Assembly (NCBI RefSeq): GCF_013449375.1
Contig: NZ_JACDRR010000010.1
Location: 277,907 to 341,906, forward strand
Length of the DNA stretch: 64,000 nt
Reading direction: 5' to 3'
Origin: Pectobacterium sp. CFBP8739
GTDB lineage: Bacteria; Pseudomonadota; Gammaproteobacteria; Enterobacterales; Enterobacteriaceae
In this document: in pieces, positions 31,284 to 41,759 of the stretch
Layout: every line of letters starts with the position of its first letter
Position numbering within the stretch: the first letter of the stretch is position 1
Made by a program: the position numbers and the translations under genes
The notes under the pieces: model-generated
Database searches by the model: none
Seen by the model: only the letters and a program-made list of their open reading frames with translations
Told to the model about the DNA's origin: nothing

Positions 31284-31570
31284 ATGCCGGAAGGACCGGA
31301 AATTCGTCGGACGGCTGATAAGCTGGTTGAGGCCGGAGGCACTCACCGCGCATCCTTTCCTGCAACGTATTGGCCCTGATGTCTTGGGATCTCTCACTGA
31401 CGTCGGAATAGGTCTATGAGCGCTTGCTACTCCCCCGTTTTCGTCGTCGCCAGTTTAGTAGGCTGTTGTTGGATCAGGCATTTCTTGCGAGGCTGGGGAA
31501 TTACCTGCGCGTCGAGGTTCTCTGGCAGGCACAGCTGGCGCCGCAACATATTGGTGGCCAGGTTGCCTGA
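31284..31570 (+). pseudogene. nei: endonuclease VIII (Nei) remnant
   Basis: The sequence begins with an intact Nei N-terminus (MPEGPEIRRTADKLVEAG, including the catalytic Pro2-Glu3 motif). It then jumps directly to the internal HPFLQRIGPDVLGSLT segment in another frame, skipping about 100 residues. After a stop it continues as [20 protein letters not shown] and [11 protein letters not shown] before a final stop. The C-terminal zinc-finger half is missing. A deletion, a frameshift, an internal stop and truncation mean it cannot encode oxidised-base glycosylase. In E. coli, intact nei follows ybgL (pxpA) in the same place. Confidence 0.9.
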
Positions 31571-31590
31571 GGTAATAATGTGAGTGATTT

Positions 31591-32016
31591 ATGCGCAAGA
31601 TGAATACGTTAATTCCAGAAATGATTGTCTCTGACTTAAAAAAGAGTCTGGCGTTTTATTGCCATATTTTGGGATTTCAGATTGAGTACGACAGGCCTGA
31701 AGATAAGTTCGCGTTCCTTTCTTATCATGGGAGCCAATTGATGCTGGAACAGGATTATTTAACCGAATCGCCCTGGCGTGTGGAGCCTTTAGAACCGCCG
31801 TTTGGCCGTGGTATAAATTTATCGATTGAGTGCCCAGATGCTCAGGCGCTGGCTGCGGCGATTGAACGTGCGGGCTATACGCTACGTAGGCCGGTGGAAA
31901 CGTGCTGGTACCGCGATCATGAGGTGTACCACGGGGAAAGTAATTTTCTGGTACAGGATCCAGATGGCTATTTATTGCGATTCACGCAAAGTTTAGGTTG
32001 TAAGTCATCCTTTTAG
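31591..32016 (+). CDS. VOC-superfamily (glyoxalase/bleomycin-resistance-like) protein
   Basis: The 141-residue product has the two beta-alpha-beta-beta-beta modules of the vicinal-oxygen-chelate fold. The first is around TLIPEMIVSDLKKSLAFYCH, the second around NLSIECPDAQALAAAIERAG and ends with VQDPDGYLLRF. The type resembles bleomycin-resistance-like binding proteins, but the ligand cannot be told. Either of two nearby ATGs (31591 or 31600) could start it. It follows the nei remnant and shares a bidirectional terminator with gltA. Confidence 0.82.
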   Translation: MRKMNTLIPEMIVSDLKKSLAFYCHILGFQIEYDRPEDKFAFLSYHGSQLMLEQDYLTESPWRVEPLEPPFGRGINLSIECPDAQALAAAIERAGYTLRRPVETCWYRDHEVYHGESNFLVQDPDGYLLRFTQSLGCKSSF

Positions 32017-32025
32017 TGCTGTTGT

Positions 32026-32053
32026 AAAAAAGGCCGGAAAGTCCGGCCTTTTT
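32026..32053. terminator. bidirectional terminator between VOC gene and gltA
   Basis: The hairpin AAGGCCGGA-AAG-TCCGGCCTT is flanked by A-runs on its left and T-runs on its right, so it can stop both the rightward VOC transcript and the leftward gltA transcript. Confidence 0.88.
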
Positions 32054-32071
32054 ATCTAGATACTAAATAAA

Positions 32072-33358
32072 TTAATCTTGTTTCAGATTGGATTTGAAAT
32101 CACGTTTGTCGTAACCGGTGTACAACTGGCGTGGACGGGCAATTTTGATGCCGTCATCGTGCATTTCGTTCCAGTGTGCAATCCAGCCCACGGTACGCGC
32201 CATCGCGAAGATAACGGTGAACATGGAAGACGGAATACCCATCGCTTTCAGGATGATACCGGAGTAGAAGTCAACGTTCGGGTACAGCTTCTTCTCAATG
32301 AAGTACGGGTCGTTCAGCGCGATATTTTCCAGTTCCATCGCCACTTCTAGCAGGTCGTCTTTTCTGCCCAGCTCTTTCAGCACTTCATGGCAGGTTTCAC
32401 GCATGACGGTGGCGCGCGGATCGTGGTTTTTGTACACACGGTGACCGAAGCCCATCAGGCGGAAGGAGTCGTTCTTGTCTTTAGCACGCTCGATAAACGC
32501 AGGGATGTGCTCTACGCTGCTGATTTCTTCCAGCATACGCAGACAGGCTTCGTTCGCGCCGCCGTGCGCCGGTCCCCACAGCGAGGCGATCCCCGCGGCG
32601 ATACAGGCAAACGGGTTCGCACCAGACGAGCCAGCAGTACGCACGGTAGACGTCGAGGCGTTTTGTTCGTGATCGGCATGCAGGATCAGAATACGATCCA
32701 TCGCGCGTTCCAGCACCGGATTCACAACATATTCTTCGCAAGGTGTAGAGAACATCATGTGCAGGAAGTTACCCGCATAGGACAGGTTGTTTTTCGGATA
32801 AACAAACGGCTGACCCAGTGAATATTTGTAGCACATTGCTGCAACGGTTGGCATTTTAGACAACAGACGATAAGCCGCGATCTCGCGGTGGCGTTCGTTA
32901 CTGATATCCAACGAGTCGTGGTAGAACGCCGCCAGTGCACCAGTCACACCGCACAATACGGCCATTGGGTGTGAATCACGGCGGAAACCGTGGAACAGAC
33001 GGGTAATCTGCTCATGGATCATGGTGTGACGCGTCACGGTTGTCTTGAAGGTTTCATACTGTTCTACCGTCGGGACTTCACCGAACAGCAGGATATAACA
33101 CACTTCAAGATAATTAGATTTTTCAGCCAGTTGAGCAATCGGGAAGCCACGGTGCAGCAGAATGCCTTCGTCACCGTCGATATAGGTAATCTTTGATTCG
33201 CAAGATGCGGTAGAGGTAAAACCGGGGTCAAATGTGAAGTAACCTTTAGAACCGAGGGGACGAATATCAATCTCATCATGTCCTAGAGTACCGGATAGGA
33301 CATTTAGCTCAATTGGTTCTTTACCTTCTAGAGTAAGTGTTGCTTTTTTATCAGCCAT
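32072..33358 (-). CDS. gltA: citrate synthase (type II)
   Basis: GltA condenses acetyl-CoA and oxaloacetate to citrate, the entry reaction of the TCA cycle. The 428 residues match E. coli GltA (427). Catalytic histidines lie in [12 protein letters not shown] and [16 protein letters not shown], and the catalytic aspartate near the C-terminus in PNVDFYSGI. The length and the N-terminal beta-domain mark the NADH-sensitive hexameric type of Gram-negative bacteria. It is divergent from sdhCDAB, as in E. coli. Confidence 0.98.
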   Translation of the reverse strand: MADKKATLTLEGKEPIELNVLSGTLGHDEIDIRPLGSKGYFTFDPGFTSTASCESKITYIDGDEGILLHRGFPIAQLAEKSNYLEVCYILLFGEVPTVEQYETFKTTVTRHTMIHEQITRLFHGFRRDSHPMAVLCGVTGALAAFYHDSLDISNERHREIAAYRLLSKMPTVAAMCYKYSLGQPFVYPKNNLSYAGNFLHMMFSTPCEEYVVNPVLERAMDRILILHADHEQNASTSTVRTAGSSGANPFACIAAGIASLWGPAHGGANEACLRMLEEISSVEHIPAFIERAKDKNDSFRLMGFGHRVYKNHDPRATVMRETCHEVLKELGRKDDLLEVAMELENIALNDPYFIEKKLYPNVDFYSGIILKAMGIPSSMFTVIFAMARTVGWIAHWNEMHDDGIKIARPRQLYTGYDKRDFKSNLKQD

Positions 33359-34011
33359 TTACAGTCTCCTTAGCGCTTTAATTTTAAAAATTTTCACTGA
33401 AGAAATACCGTCATGCCTGTGCACCGGCAAAGAAAATGGCCGATGAAACTCTGTCGTGACACCGTCGTCAAATAGGATACAGAGTAAGGCGGATTGCCGC
33501 ATTCAGGATGAAAAATTCGTTCTCCAGGTAATTAACAATATTCAGATAATGAGTTGCGCTCTGAATAGATTCTAGCCATTACCTATGACTTTTACGTGGA
33601 CTCTTTCCCCACTGTTACACAAGTTACGCCAGTGTGGAAGTGTCGCCGTGTGCTTTAACACATCACAAGGAACTCAATCCCCTAGTTGTAATTGAAATGT
33701 TGAACTTTTGTCAAATCAGATAATTAATTTTATATAAATTGTGAAATTCGTGATCTAAATCACTGTTCAAGGCAAATGTCGCCAAACAGTTTGTATGGGA
33801 ATTGTAATGGGAATGTGAAGCACCTATACTGCCGCCAGGTCTCCGGAATCACCCTGCAGTAGGAGCACCCAGTATGAAAGGATCATGCGCTGTTTAGACA
33901 CCGGAATGTCGATGTTTGAGCGCGTATCGTAAACCCACTCTTCAGGGCTGTAACTTTCATACTGTCTGACCTCACATCAGGCCCGGAGGAAGAAACAATA
34001 ATAAAAGCTGT
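33359..34011. promoter_or_regulatory. gltA-sdhC divergent control region
   Basis: About 650 bases hold the divergent gltA and sdh promoters. In E. coli this region receives ArcA, CRP, Fur/RyhB and Fnr-type inputs. A clear CRP site is visible at 33746-33767; AT-rich stretches around 33700-33745 could bind ArcA but I cannot define sites by eye. No extra gene is supported. Confidence 0.6.
33746..33767. promoter_or_regulatory. CRP binding site in gltA-sdhC region
   Basis: The centre is GTGA-TCTAAA-TCAC, nearly identical to the ideal CRP half-sites and spacing. It lies about 250 bases upstream of sdhC and fits the known catabolite control of sdhCDAB. Confidence 0.75.
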
Positions 34012-34401
34012 GTGGGCAAATCCGTGAAAAAACAAAGACCTGTCAATCTGGAATTGCAGACGATCCAGTTTCCCGTTACTGCGATAGCATCTATTCTTCA
34101 CCGCGTCTCCGGCGTTATCACCTTTGTCGCTGTCGGTATTTTACTGTGGCTGTTAGGCACTTCTCTTTCTTCAGAAGAAGGGTTCCTACGCGCTGCGGAA
34201 ATTATGGATAGCTTCATCGTCAAGTTTATCGTTTGGGGCATCCTCGTTGCGCTGGCTTATCACATTGTTGGTGGTTTACGTCATCTCTTGATGGATTTTG
34301 GTTATATAGAAGAAGACCTTGCCGCAGGTAAGCGTTCTGCAAATATCTCCTTTATTATTACTGTCGTGCTTTCAATTCTGGCTGGAGTCCTCGTATGGTA
34401 A
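34012..34401 (+). CDS. sdhC: succinate dehydrogenase cytochrome b556 subunit
   Basis: SdhC is one of two membrane anchors of succinate:quinone oxidoreductase (Complex II) and shares heme b and the ubiquinone site with SdhD. The 129 residues equal E. coli SdhC in length, with three membrane helices. [12 protein letters not shown] is the conserved quinone-site segment, and histidines in [19 protein letters not shown] include the heme ligand. The start is GTG at 34012, which reproduces the E. coli length; a GTG four codons later is also possible. It overlaps sdhD by 7 bases. Confidence 0.96.
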   Translation: MGKSVKKQRPVNLELQTIQFPVTAIASILHRVSGVITFVAVGILLWLLGTSLSSEEGFLRAAEIMDSFIVKFIVWGILVALAYHIVGGLRHLLMDFGYIEEDLAAGKRSANISFIITVVLSILAGVLVW

Positions 34402-34742
34402 GCAATGCTTCTGCGTTAGGACGCAATGGCGTACACGATTGGTTACTGATTCGCGCTTCCGCCATTGTCATTGTTCTGTATGTAATTTATATCATTGGTT
34501 TTATTGCTACGGCTGGCGATATCACGTATGAAATCTGGCGTGGTTTCTTCGCGATGGCTCTCACCAAAGTATTCACACTGCTAACGTTATTTTCCATTCT
34601 GGTTCATGCTTGGATAGGGATGTGGCAAGTGCTGACCGACTACATCAAACCGCTGGCCTTACGCCTGATTCTACAGTTGGCGATTGTCGTCGCGCTATTG
34701 GTGTACGTCATTTATGGAACTATTGTGGTGTGGGGTGCGTGA
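34395..34742 (+). CDS. sdhD: succinate dehydrogenase membrane anchor subunit
   Basis: SdhD is the second membrane anchor of Complex II. The 115-residue product has three hydrophobic helices and the conserved [17 protein letters not shown] and [16 protein letters not shown] stretches, the former near the quinone site and the latter in the heme-binding region. Length matches E. coli. Its start overlaps sdhC, and its TGA shares one base with the sdhA ATG, so all four sdh genes look tightly coupled. Confidence 0.97.
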   Translation: MVSNASALGRNGVHDWLLIRASAIVIVLYVIYIIGFIATAGDITYEIWRGFFAMALTKVFTLLTLFSILVHAWIGMWQVLTDYIKPLALRLILQLAIVVALLVYVIYGTIVVWGA

Positions 34743-36508
34743 TGAATTTGCCAGTCAGAGAATTTGATGCAGTGGTTGTTGGTGCGGGTGGCGCAGGTAT
34801 GCGTGCCGCGCTGCAAATCTCCCAAATGGGCCTGTCCTGTGCCCTGTTATCGAAAGTGTTTCCAACCCGTTCCCATACTGTTTCTGCGCAGGGCGGTATT
34901 ACCGTTGCGCTGGGTAACACCCATGAAGATAACTGGGAATGGCACATGTATGACACCGTAAAAGGGTCAGATTACATTGGCGACCAGGACGCGATTGAAT
35001 ATATGTGTAAAACCGGCCCAGAAGCGATTCTGGAACTGGAACATATGGGTTTACCGTTCTCCCGCTTGGACGATGGCCGCATTTATCAGCGTCCGTTCGG
35101 TGGTCAGTCTAAAAATTTTGGCGGCGAGCAGGCCGCGCGTACCGCAGCGGCGGCTGACCGTACCGGTCACGCACTGCTGCATACGCTGTATCAGCAGAAC
35201 CTGAAAAACCATACGACCATTTTCTCCGAGTGGTACGCCCTCGATCTGGTGAAGAATCAGGATGGCGCGGTGGTCGGCTGTACGGCGATCTGTATTGAAA
35301 CCGGTGAAGTGGTCTATTTCAAAGCCAAAGCGACCGTACTGGCGACGGGTGGTGCGGGCCGTATCTATCAGTCTACAACCAACGCACACATTAATACGGG
35401 TGATGGTGTTGGCATGGCATTACGTGCCGGTGTTCCATTGCAGGACATGGAAATGTGGCAGTTCCACCCGACGGGTATTGCTGGTGCGGGTGTGCTGGTA
35501 ACGGAAGGCTGTCGTGGTGAAGGTGGCTATCTGCTGAACAAGCACGGTGAACGTTTCATGGAACGCTACGCGCCGAACGCGAAAGATCTGGCGGGCCGTG
35601 ACGTGGTTGCACGTTCCATCATGATCGAGATTCGTGAAGGCCGCGGCTGCGATGGCCCGTGGGGACCACACGCGAAGCTGAAGTTGGACCACCTAGGTAA
35701 AGACGTTTTGGAATCCCGTCTGCCGGGTATTTTGGAGCTGTCCCGCACGTTTGCCCACGTTGACCCGGTAAAAGAGCCGATTCCCGTTATTCCAACCTGC
35801 CACTACATGATGGGCGGTATTCCGACCAAAGTAAGCGGTCAGGCGTTAACGGTGAATGAGAAAGGTGAAGACGTGGTGATTCCAGGGCTGTTCGCCGTGG
35901 GTGAGATTGCCTGCGTCTCGGTTCATGGCGCTAACCGTCTGGGCGGTAACTCACTGCTCGATTTGGTGGTATTCGGTCGTTCGGCGGGTATTCACCTGCA
36001 AGAGTCTCTGGAAGAGCAGGGCACGAGCCGTGATGCCAGCGATTCCGATATTGAGGCATCGCTCGATCGTCTGAACCGTTGGAATAATACCCGTTCAGGG
36101 GAAGATCCGGTTGAAATCCGTAAAGCGCTGCAATCCTGTATGCAGAACAACTTCTCGGTCTTCCGCGAAGGTGACGCGATGGCGAAAGGATTGGAAGAGC
36201 TGAAAGTGATCCGTGAACGCCTGAAAAATGCGCGTCTGGACGATACCTCAAGCGAGTTCAATACTCAGCGTATCGAGTGCCTGGAGCTGGATAACCTGAT
36301 GGAAACCGCCTATGCGACAGCGGTATCTGCCAACTTCCGTACCGAAAGCCGTGGTGCACACAGCCGCTTCGATTACCCAGAACGTGACGATGAGAATTGG
36401 CTGTGCCATTCGTTGTATCTGCCGCAAACCGACAGCATGACGCGCCGTGAGGTGAACATGCAGCCTAAACTGCGTCCGGCGTTCCCGCCGAAAGTACGTA
36501 CTTATTAA
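34742..36508 (+). CDS. sdhA: succinate dehydrogenase flavoprotein subunit
   Basis: SdhA oxidises succinate to fumarate with covalently bound FAD and passes electrons to SdhB. The 588-residue product equals E. coli SdhA. The dinucleotide-binding [14 protein letters not shown] (about 11-24) is followed by SHTVSAQGG, where His45 is the covalent FAD attachment site. Active-site residues lie in [21 protein letters not shown] and [19 protein letters not shown]. The ATG overlaps the sdhD stop by one base; frames opening earlier lie inside sdhD. Confidence 0.98.
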   Translation: MNLPVREFDAVVVGAGGAGMRAALQISQMGLSCALLSKVFPTRSHTVSAQGGITVALGNTHEDNWEWHMYDTVKGSDYIGDQDAIEYMCKTGPEAILELEHMGLPFSRLDDGRIYQRPFGGQSKNFGGEQAARTAAAADRTGHALLHTLYQQNLKNHTTIFSEWYALDLVKNQDGAVVGCTAICIETGEVVYFKAKATVLATGGAGRIYQSTTNAHINTGDGVGMALRAGVPLQDMEMWQFHPTGIAGAGVLVTEGCRGEGGYLLNKHGERFMERYAPNAKDLAGRDVVARSIMIEIREGRGCDGPWGPHAKLKLDHLGKDVLESRLPGILELSRTFAHVDPVKEPIPVIPTCHYMMGGIPTKVSGQALTVNEKGEDVVIPGLFAVGEIACVSVHGANRLGGNSLLDLVVFGRSAGIHLQESLEEQGTSRDASDSDIEASLDRLNRWNNTRSGEDPVEIRKALQSCMQNNFSVFREGDAMAKGLEELKVIRERLKNARLDDTSSEFNTQRIECLELDNLMETAYATAVSANFRTESRGAHSRFDYPERDDENWLCHSLYLPQTDSMTRREVNMQPKLRPAFPPKVRTY

Positions 36509-36524
36509 TTGCGGAGATCAAACG

Positions 36525-37241
36525 ATGAAACTCGAATTTTCTATTTATCGTTACAACCCGGATGTTGATGATGCTCCGCGGATGCAGGATTACCAGTTGG
36601 AAGCGGAAGAAGGCCGCGACATGATGCTGCTGGATGCGCTGATGCTGCTGAAAGAGCAGGACCCGACGTTATCATTCCGTCGTTCCTGCCGTGAAGGCGT
36701 CTGCGGTTCTGATGGCGTTAACATGAATGGCAAAAATGGACTGGCCTGTATTACGCCGGTTTCTGCGTTACGTCGCGGAAACAGCAAAATTGTTATCCGT
36801 CCTTTACCTGGATTACCGGTTGTACGTGATTTGGTAGTGGACATGGGACAGTTCTATGCTCAATATGAGAAAATAAAGCCTTACCTGTTGAATAATGGGA
36901 AAAATCCGCCGGCGCGTGAACATCTGCAATCCCCCGATCAACGTGCCAAGCTGGATGGGTTGTATGAATGCATCATGTGCGCCTGTTGTTCAACGTCTTG
37001 TCCGTCGTTCTGGTGGAACCCGGACAAGTTTGTTGGGCCTGCGGGGCTGCTGGCGGCTTACCGTTTCCTGATCGACAGCCGCGATACGGAAACCAAGCCA
37101 CGACTGGACGAGCTGGACGATGCGTTCAGCGTCTTCCGCTGCCACGGCATCATGAACTGCGTCAACGTGTGTCCGAAAGGGCTGAACCCGACTAAGGCTA
37201 TCGGTCATATTAAATCGATGTTGTTGCACCGCAGCGCGTAA
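36525..37241 (+). CDS. sdhB: succinate dehydrogenase iron-sulfur subunit
   Basis: SdhB carries the [2Fe-2S], [4Fe-4S] and [3Fe-4S] clusters that link SdhA to the quinone site. The 238 residues match E. coli SdhB. Cluster ligands are visible in SCREGVCGSDG (2Fe-2S), CIMCACCSTSCPSFWWNP (near 149-166) and CHGIMNCVNVCPKGLNP (near 206-222). It is the last sdh gene; sucA begins 274 bases downstream. Confidence 0.98.
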   Translation: MKLEFSIYRYNPDVDDAPRMQDYQLEAEEGRDMMLLDALMLLKEQDPTLSFRRSCREGVCGSDGVNMNGKNGLACITPVSALRRGNSKIVIRPLPGLPVVRDLVVDMGQFYAQYEKIKPYLLNNGKNPPAREHLQSPDQRAKLDGLYECIMCACCSTSCPSFWWNPDKFVGPAGLLAAYRFLIDSRDTETKPRLDELDDAFSVFRCHGIMNCVNVCPKGLNPTKAIGHIKSMLLHRSA

Positions 37242-37335
37242 CGGATAGTGAGTACGTAACGCGTTATTGCATAAAGATAAGTAGTAAAACATGTATCTCC
37301 CTCTGGAGTTGCTATTCTTCAGAGGGAGCGCAGGA

Positions 37336-37381
37336 AACCTTTAAAAACCGGCTTACGCGCCAGAACCGGTTTTTAAAGGTT
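37336..37381. repeat. perfect 16-bp inverted repeat between sdhB and sucA
   Basis: AACCTTTAAAAACCGG and its exact complement CCGGTTTTTAAAGGTT flank a 14-base loop. The arms are AT-rich in the middle and not followed by a T-run, so this may be a partial terminator, an RNA processing site between the sdh and suc parts of the transcript, or a protein-binding palindrome. It lies about 95 bases after the sdhB stop. Confidence 0.6.
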
Positions 37382-37515
37382 CCTTAGGGGGGATGGATAC
37401 CCTAAGCGCGTACCGATGTACGACAAGTGAACCGTTTGTACGGTAAACGATATACGGGCACTAATTACATGTTAACCACGGCGAAAACTGAAGCTTATTA
37501 GCTTAAGGGATCATA

Positions 37516-40323
37516 ATGCAGAACGGCGCAATGAAGGCCTGGCTGGATTCCTCCTATTTGGCGGGTGCGAATCAGTCCTACATAGAGCAACTCTATGAAG
37601 ATTTTTTAACCGATCCTGACTCGATCGAACATAGCTGGCGCTCGATCTTCCAGCAATTGCCTACGAGTGGGGTCAAACCGGATCAACTCCATTCCAAAAC
37701 GCGTGATTATTTCCGCCGTCTGGCGAAAGACGCTTCGCGCTTTACTTCATCTGTCACCGATCCCGATATTGATGCTAAGCAGGTCAAGGTATTGCAGCTG
37801 ATCAATGCGTTCCGCTTTCGTGGACATCAGCGCGCTAACCTGGACCCGATTTTCCTGCGCCCTCAAGAGCCAGTTGCAGAACTGGATCTGGATTACCACA
37901 ATCTGACGCAGGATGACCTACAGGAATCCTTCAACGTAGGTTCTTTTGCCATCGGCAAAGACACCATGAAGCTGGAAGATCTGTATGAAGCACTGAAGCG
38001 CACGTATTGCGGCTCTATCGGTGCGGAATATATGCATATTACCAGCACGGAAGAGAAACGTTGGATTCAGCAGCGTATTGAATCGGTAATGGGGCAGCCG
38101 TCATTTACGCTAGAAGAAAAGCGCCGTTTCCTGAAAGAGTTAACCGCGGCTGAAGGGCTGGAGCGTTATCTGGGTGCTAAATATCCCGGTGCCAAGCGTT
38201 TCTCTCTGGAAGGCGGTGATGCGCTGGTTCCGATGCTGAAAGAACTGATTCGCCATGCTGGCGCGAATGGTACGCGCGAAGTGGTATTGGGGATGGCACA
38301 CCGTGGCCGCCTCAACGTGTTGATCAACGTCTTGGGTAAGAAATCTCAGGATTTGTTCGATGAGTTCGCCGGCAAGCATAAAGAGCACTTGGGTACGGGT
38401 GACGTAAAATATCATCAGGGTTTCTCTTCTGAATTCGATACCGCTGGCGGCCTAGTGCATTTGGCGCTGGCGTTCAACCCTTCGCATCTTGAAATCGTTA
38501 GCCCAGTTGTGACGGGATCGGTTCGTGCACGTCTTGACCGCCTTAGCAGCCAGAGTGGTCCACGTGTTCTGCCAATCACTATCCACGGCGATGCGGCAGT
38601 GAGTGGTCAGGGTGTGGTTCAGGAGCTGTTGAATATGTCGACGGTGCGTGGCTACGAAGTCGGTGGCACGCTGCGTATTGTTATCAACAACCGTATCGGT
38701 TTCACCACGTCTAATCCGCTGGATATCCGTTCCACCGAATACTGTACCGATATCGGTAAAATGGTGCAGGCGCCGATTTTCCACGTTAACGCAGACGATC
38801 CAGAAGCGGTGGCGTTTGTTACACGCCTGGCGCTGGACTTCCGCAATGCCTTTAAGCGCGATGTATTTATCGATCTGATTTGTTACCGCCGCCATGGTCA
38901 TAACGAAGCGGATGAGCCAAGTGCAACGCAGCCGATGATGTACCAGAAGATCAAAAAACATCCTACGCCACGCAAGGTCTATGCTGACCGTCTGGAGCAG
39001 GAAAAATCTATCACGCTGGAAGATGCCACCGAAATGGTCAATCTGTACCGCGACGCACTGGATGCGGGTGAGTGCGTGGTAGAAGAATGGCGTGAAATGG
39101 ATATGCAGTCCTTTACCTGGACGCCGTATCTGAACCATGAGTGGGATGAGCCTTATCCGCACGCAACAGAAATGAAACGTTTGCAGGAACTGGCGAAGCG
39201 TATCAGTGAAGTGCCGGAAGGGATCGACGTTCATCCCCGCGTTGCCAAAGTCTACGCTGACCGTGCTGAAATGGCCGCTGGCAACAAGCCGTTTGACTGG
39301 GGCGGAGCGGAAACGCTGGCCTACGCGACGCTGGTCGATGAGGGCATCCCGATTCGCTTGTCCGGTGAAGATAGCGGCCGCGGCACGTTCTTCCATCGCC
39401 ATGCTGTTGTCCATAACCAGAAAAACGGTTCCAGCTATACGCCGCTGAACCATGTGCATAATGGGCAGGGCGCGTTTAACGTCTGGGACTCCGTCTTGTC
39501 TGAAGAGGCGATTCTGGCGTTTGAATACGGTTATGCGACCGCAGAACCGCGCACGCTGACCATCTGGGAAGCGCAGTTTGGTGACTTTGCCAATGGTGCG
39601 CAGGTGGTTATCGACCAGTTCATCAGCTCCGGCGAGCAGAAGTGGGGCCGGATGTGTGGTCTGGTTATGCTGCTGCCGCACGGTTATGAAGGACAGGGGC
39701 CAGAGCACTCGTCTGCGAGACTGGAACGTTATCTGCAATTGTGTGCTGAGCAAAATATGCAGGTTTGTATTCCGTCAACGCCAGCACAGGTGTATCACAT
39801 GCTTCGCCGTCAGGCGCTGCGTGGAATGCGTCGTCCGTTGGTGGTTATGTCACCGAAATCCCTGCTGCGTCATCCGCTGGCAATCTCTTCACTGGAAGAA
39901 CTGGCGAACGGTTCCTTCCAGCCAGCGATTGGGGAAATAGAAGAATTAGATCCGGCAGCCGTGAAGCGTGTCGTGCTTTGTTCCGGTAAGGTCTACTATG
40001 ATTTGCTGGAGCAGCGCCGCAAGAACGAGCAAAAAGATGTCGCGATCGTCCGTATCGAACAGCTTTATCCGTTCCCGCATCAGGCAGTACAAGCGGCACT
40101 GGAATCTTTTGCCCATGTTCACGATTTCGTGTGGTGTCAGGAAGAGCCACTGAATCAGGGAGCCTGGTATTGCAGTCAGCACCATTTCCGTGAAGTGATT
40201 CCGTTTGGGGCTTCTTTACGTTACGCAGGACGCCCGGCGTCTGCATCACCCGCCGTTGGCTATATGTCCGTACACCAGAAACAACAGCAAGATCTGGTCG
40301 ATGACGCGCTGAACGTTGATTAA
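37516..40323 (+). CDS. sucA: 2-oxoglutarate dehydrogenase E1 component
   Basis: SucA decarboxylates 2-oxoglutarate with thiamine diphosphate and transfers the succinyl group to SucB. The 935 residues match E. coli SucA (933). The N-terminal helix region that binds SucB (SSYLAGANQSYIEQLYEDFL) is followed by the ThDP-binding core with GMAHRGRLNVL, HGDAAVSGQG and INNRIGFTTS, then the transketolase-like C-terminal domains with LPHGYEGQGPEHSSARLERYLQL (around 39676-39740). It heads sucABCD. Confidence 0.98.
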   Translation: MQNGAMKAWLDSSYLAGANQSYIEQLYEDFLTDPDSIEHSWRSIFQQLPTSGVKPDQLHSKTRDYFRRLAKDASRFTSSVTDPDIDAKQVKVLQLINAFRFRGHQRANLDPIFLRPQEPVAELDLDYHNLTQDDLQESFNVGSFAIGKDTMKLEDLYEALKRTYCGSIGAEYMHITSTEEKRWIQQRIESVMGQPSFTLEEKRRFLKELTAAEGLERYLGAKYPGAKRFSLEGGDALVPMLKELIRHAGANGTREVVLGMAHRGRLNVLINVLGKKSQDLFDEFAGKHKEHLGTGDVKYHQGFSSEFDTAGGLVHLALAFNPSHLEIVSPVVTGSVRARLDRLSSQSGPRVLPITIHGDAAVSGQGVVQELLNMSTVRGYEVGGTLRIVINNRIGFTTSNPLDIRSTEYCTDIGKMVQAPIFHVNADDPEAVAFVTRLALDFRNAFKRDVFIDLICYRRHGHNEADEPSATQPMMYQKIKKHPTPRKVYADRLEQEKSITLEDATEMVNLYRDALDAGECVVEEWREMDMQSFTWTPYLNHEWDEPYPHATEMKRLQELAKRISEVPEGIDVHPRVAKVYADRAEMAAGNKPFDWGGAETLAYATLVDEGIPIRLSGEDSGRGTFFHRHAVVHNQKNGSSYTPLNHVHNGQGAFNVWDSVLSEEAILAFEYGYATAEPRTLTIWEAQFGDFANGAQVVIDQFISSGEQKWGRMCGLVMLLPHGYEGQGPEHSSARLERYLQLCAEQNMQVCIPSTPAQVYHMLRRQALRGMRRPLVVMSPKSLLRHPLAISSLEELANGSFQPAIGEIEELDPAAVKRVVLCSGKVYYDLLEQRRKNEQKDVAIVRIEQLYPFPHQAVQAALESFAHVHDFVWCQEEPLNQGAWYCSQHHFREVIPFGASLRYAGRPASASPAVGYMSVHQKQQQDLVDDALNVD

Positions 40324-40338
40324 ATAAAAGGATAGATA

Positions 40339-41562
40339 ATGAGTAGCGTAGATATTCTTGTACCCGACCTGCCTGAATCCGTCGCTGACGCCACTGTTGC
40401 GACCTGGCATAAAAAACCAGGCGATAGCGTTCAGCGCGATGAAGTACTGGTTGAAATTGAAACTGACAAAGTTGTACTGGAAGTGCCTGCCTCTGAGGCT
40501 GGCATTCTGGATGCTGTGCTGGAAGAGGAAGGCGCTACGGTAACGTCTCGCCAACTGCTGGGTCGTATCCGTCGTGGCGACAGCTCCGGTAAAGAAACCA
40601 GCGAGAAATCACAGAGTAAAGAATCAACACCGGCACAGCGCCATACGGCTGGGCTGGAAGAAGAGAATAGCGACGCGCTGAGCCCAGCGATCCGCCGTCT
40701 GATTGCCGAGCACGATCTCGATGCCTCTGCTATCAAAGGCAGCGGCGTAGGGGGTCGAATTACTCGTGAAGACGTCGATAAGCATCTGGCTGCTCAGAAG
40801 AAAGAACCTGGCAAAGCGGCTAAGTCTGAGGTTCCGGTTGCTCCGGCACCGGCTTTGGGTGCGCGCAGTGAAAAACGTGTACCGATGACGCGCCTGCGTA
40901 AGCGTGTTGCAGAGCGTCTGCTGGAAGCGAAAAACAGCACGGCCATGCTGACGACGTTCAACGAAATCAACATGCAGCCCATTATGGATCTGCGCAAGCA
41001 ATACGGCGAAGCGTTTGAGAAACGTCACGGTGTGCGTCTGGGCTTTATGTCTTTCTATATCAAAGCTGTGGTTGAAGCGCTGAAGCGTTATCCTGAAGTG
41101 AATGCGTCTATTGATGGCGAAGATGTGGTTTACCACAACTATTTCGATGTCAGCATTGCGGTTTCGACTCCGCGTGGTCTGGTCACGCCAGTGCTGCGTG
41201 ATGTGGATGCGCTGGGCATGGCCGACATCGAGAAGCGTATTAAAGATCTGGCAGTGAAAGGCCGTGACGGCAAACTGACGGTTGAAGAACTGCTGGGCGG
41301 TAACTTCACGATTACCAACGGCGGCGTCTTTGGTTCTCTGATGTCGACCCCGATCATCAACCCACCGCAGAGTGCGATTCTGGGTATGCACGCCATTAAA
41401 GATCGCCCAATGGCGGTGGATGGTCAGGTGGTTATTCTGCCGATGATGTATCTGGCGCTGTCTTACGATCACCGTTTGATCGACGGCCGTGAATCCGTTG
41501 GCTTCCTGGTGACGGTGAAAGAGATGCTGGAAGACCCAGCGCGTCTGCTGTTAGACGTCTAG
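40339..41562 (+). CDS. sucB: dihydrolipoamide succinyltransferase (E2 of 2-oxoglutarate dehydrogenase)
   Basis: SucB transfers the succinyl group from SucA to CoA through a lipoyl arm and forms the 24-mer core of the complex. The 407-residue protein has one N-terminal lipoyl domain with the lipoylated lysine in [12 protein letters not shown] (near 43), a peripheral-subunit-binding domain (about 112-148, [23 protein letters not shown]), an Ala/Pro/Lys linker, and the catalytic domain ending in [10 protein letters not shown], which holds the active-site histidine and aspartate. It is 15 bases after sucA. Confidence 0.98.
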   Translation: MSSVDILVPDLPESVADATVATWHKKPGDSVQRDEVLVEIETDKVVLEVPASEAGILDAVLEEEGATVTSRQLLGRIRRGDSSGKETSEKSQSKESTPAQRHTAGLEEENSDALSPAIRRLIAEHDLDASAIKGSGVGGRITREDVDKHLAAQKKEPGKAAKSEVPVAPAPALGARSEKRVPMTRLRKRVAERLLEAKNSTAMLTTFNEINMQPIMDLRKQYGEAFEKRHGVRLGFMSFYIKAVVEALKRYPEVNASIDGEDVVYHNYFDVSIAVSTPRGLVTPVLRDVDALGMADIEKRIKDLAVKGRDGKLTVEELLGGNFTITNGGVFGSLMSTPIINPPQSAILGMHAIKDRPMAVDGQVVILPMMYLALSYDHRLIDGRESVGFLVTVKEMLEDPARLLLDV

Positions 41563-41759
41563 TCTGACAGGTAGGTTCTCGGGTGGATAACCCTGACGGT
41601 TTCCGCCCGAAATAGACAGATTAAGTGCTATGTAGGCCGTTTTTTTCAGCGGCGTTATCCAAATATATCAGAGAGTTATTGGCATTTTTCGCTACCGAAA
41701 GAGTCGGTGATGAGAAACCGCCTGCCGACTTATCTCCAAACCTAAATGGATAGAACATC

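Noticed and set aside
31154..31397. Small antisense frames over pcp and the nei remnant
   Set aside because: No similarity to known proteins and contradicted by the sense-strand homology.
38452..39753. 433-codon open frame antisense to sucA
   Set aside because: It mirrors strongly biased codons of sucA, has no family similarity and no ribosome site; the sense gene is certain.
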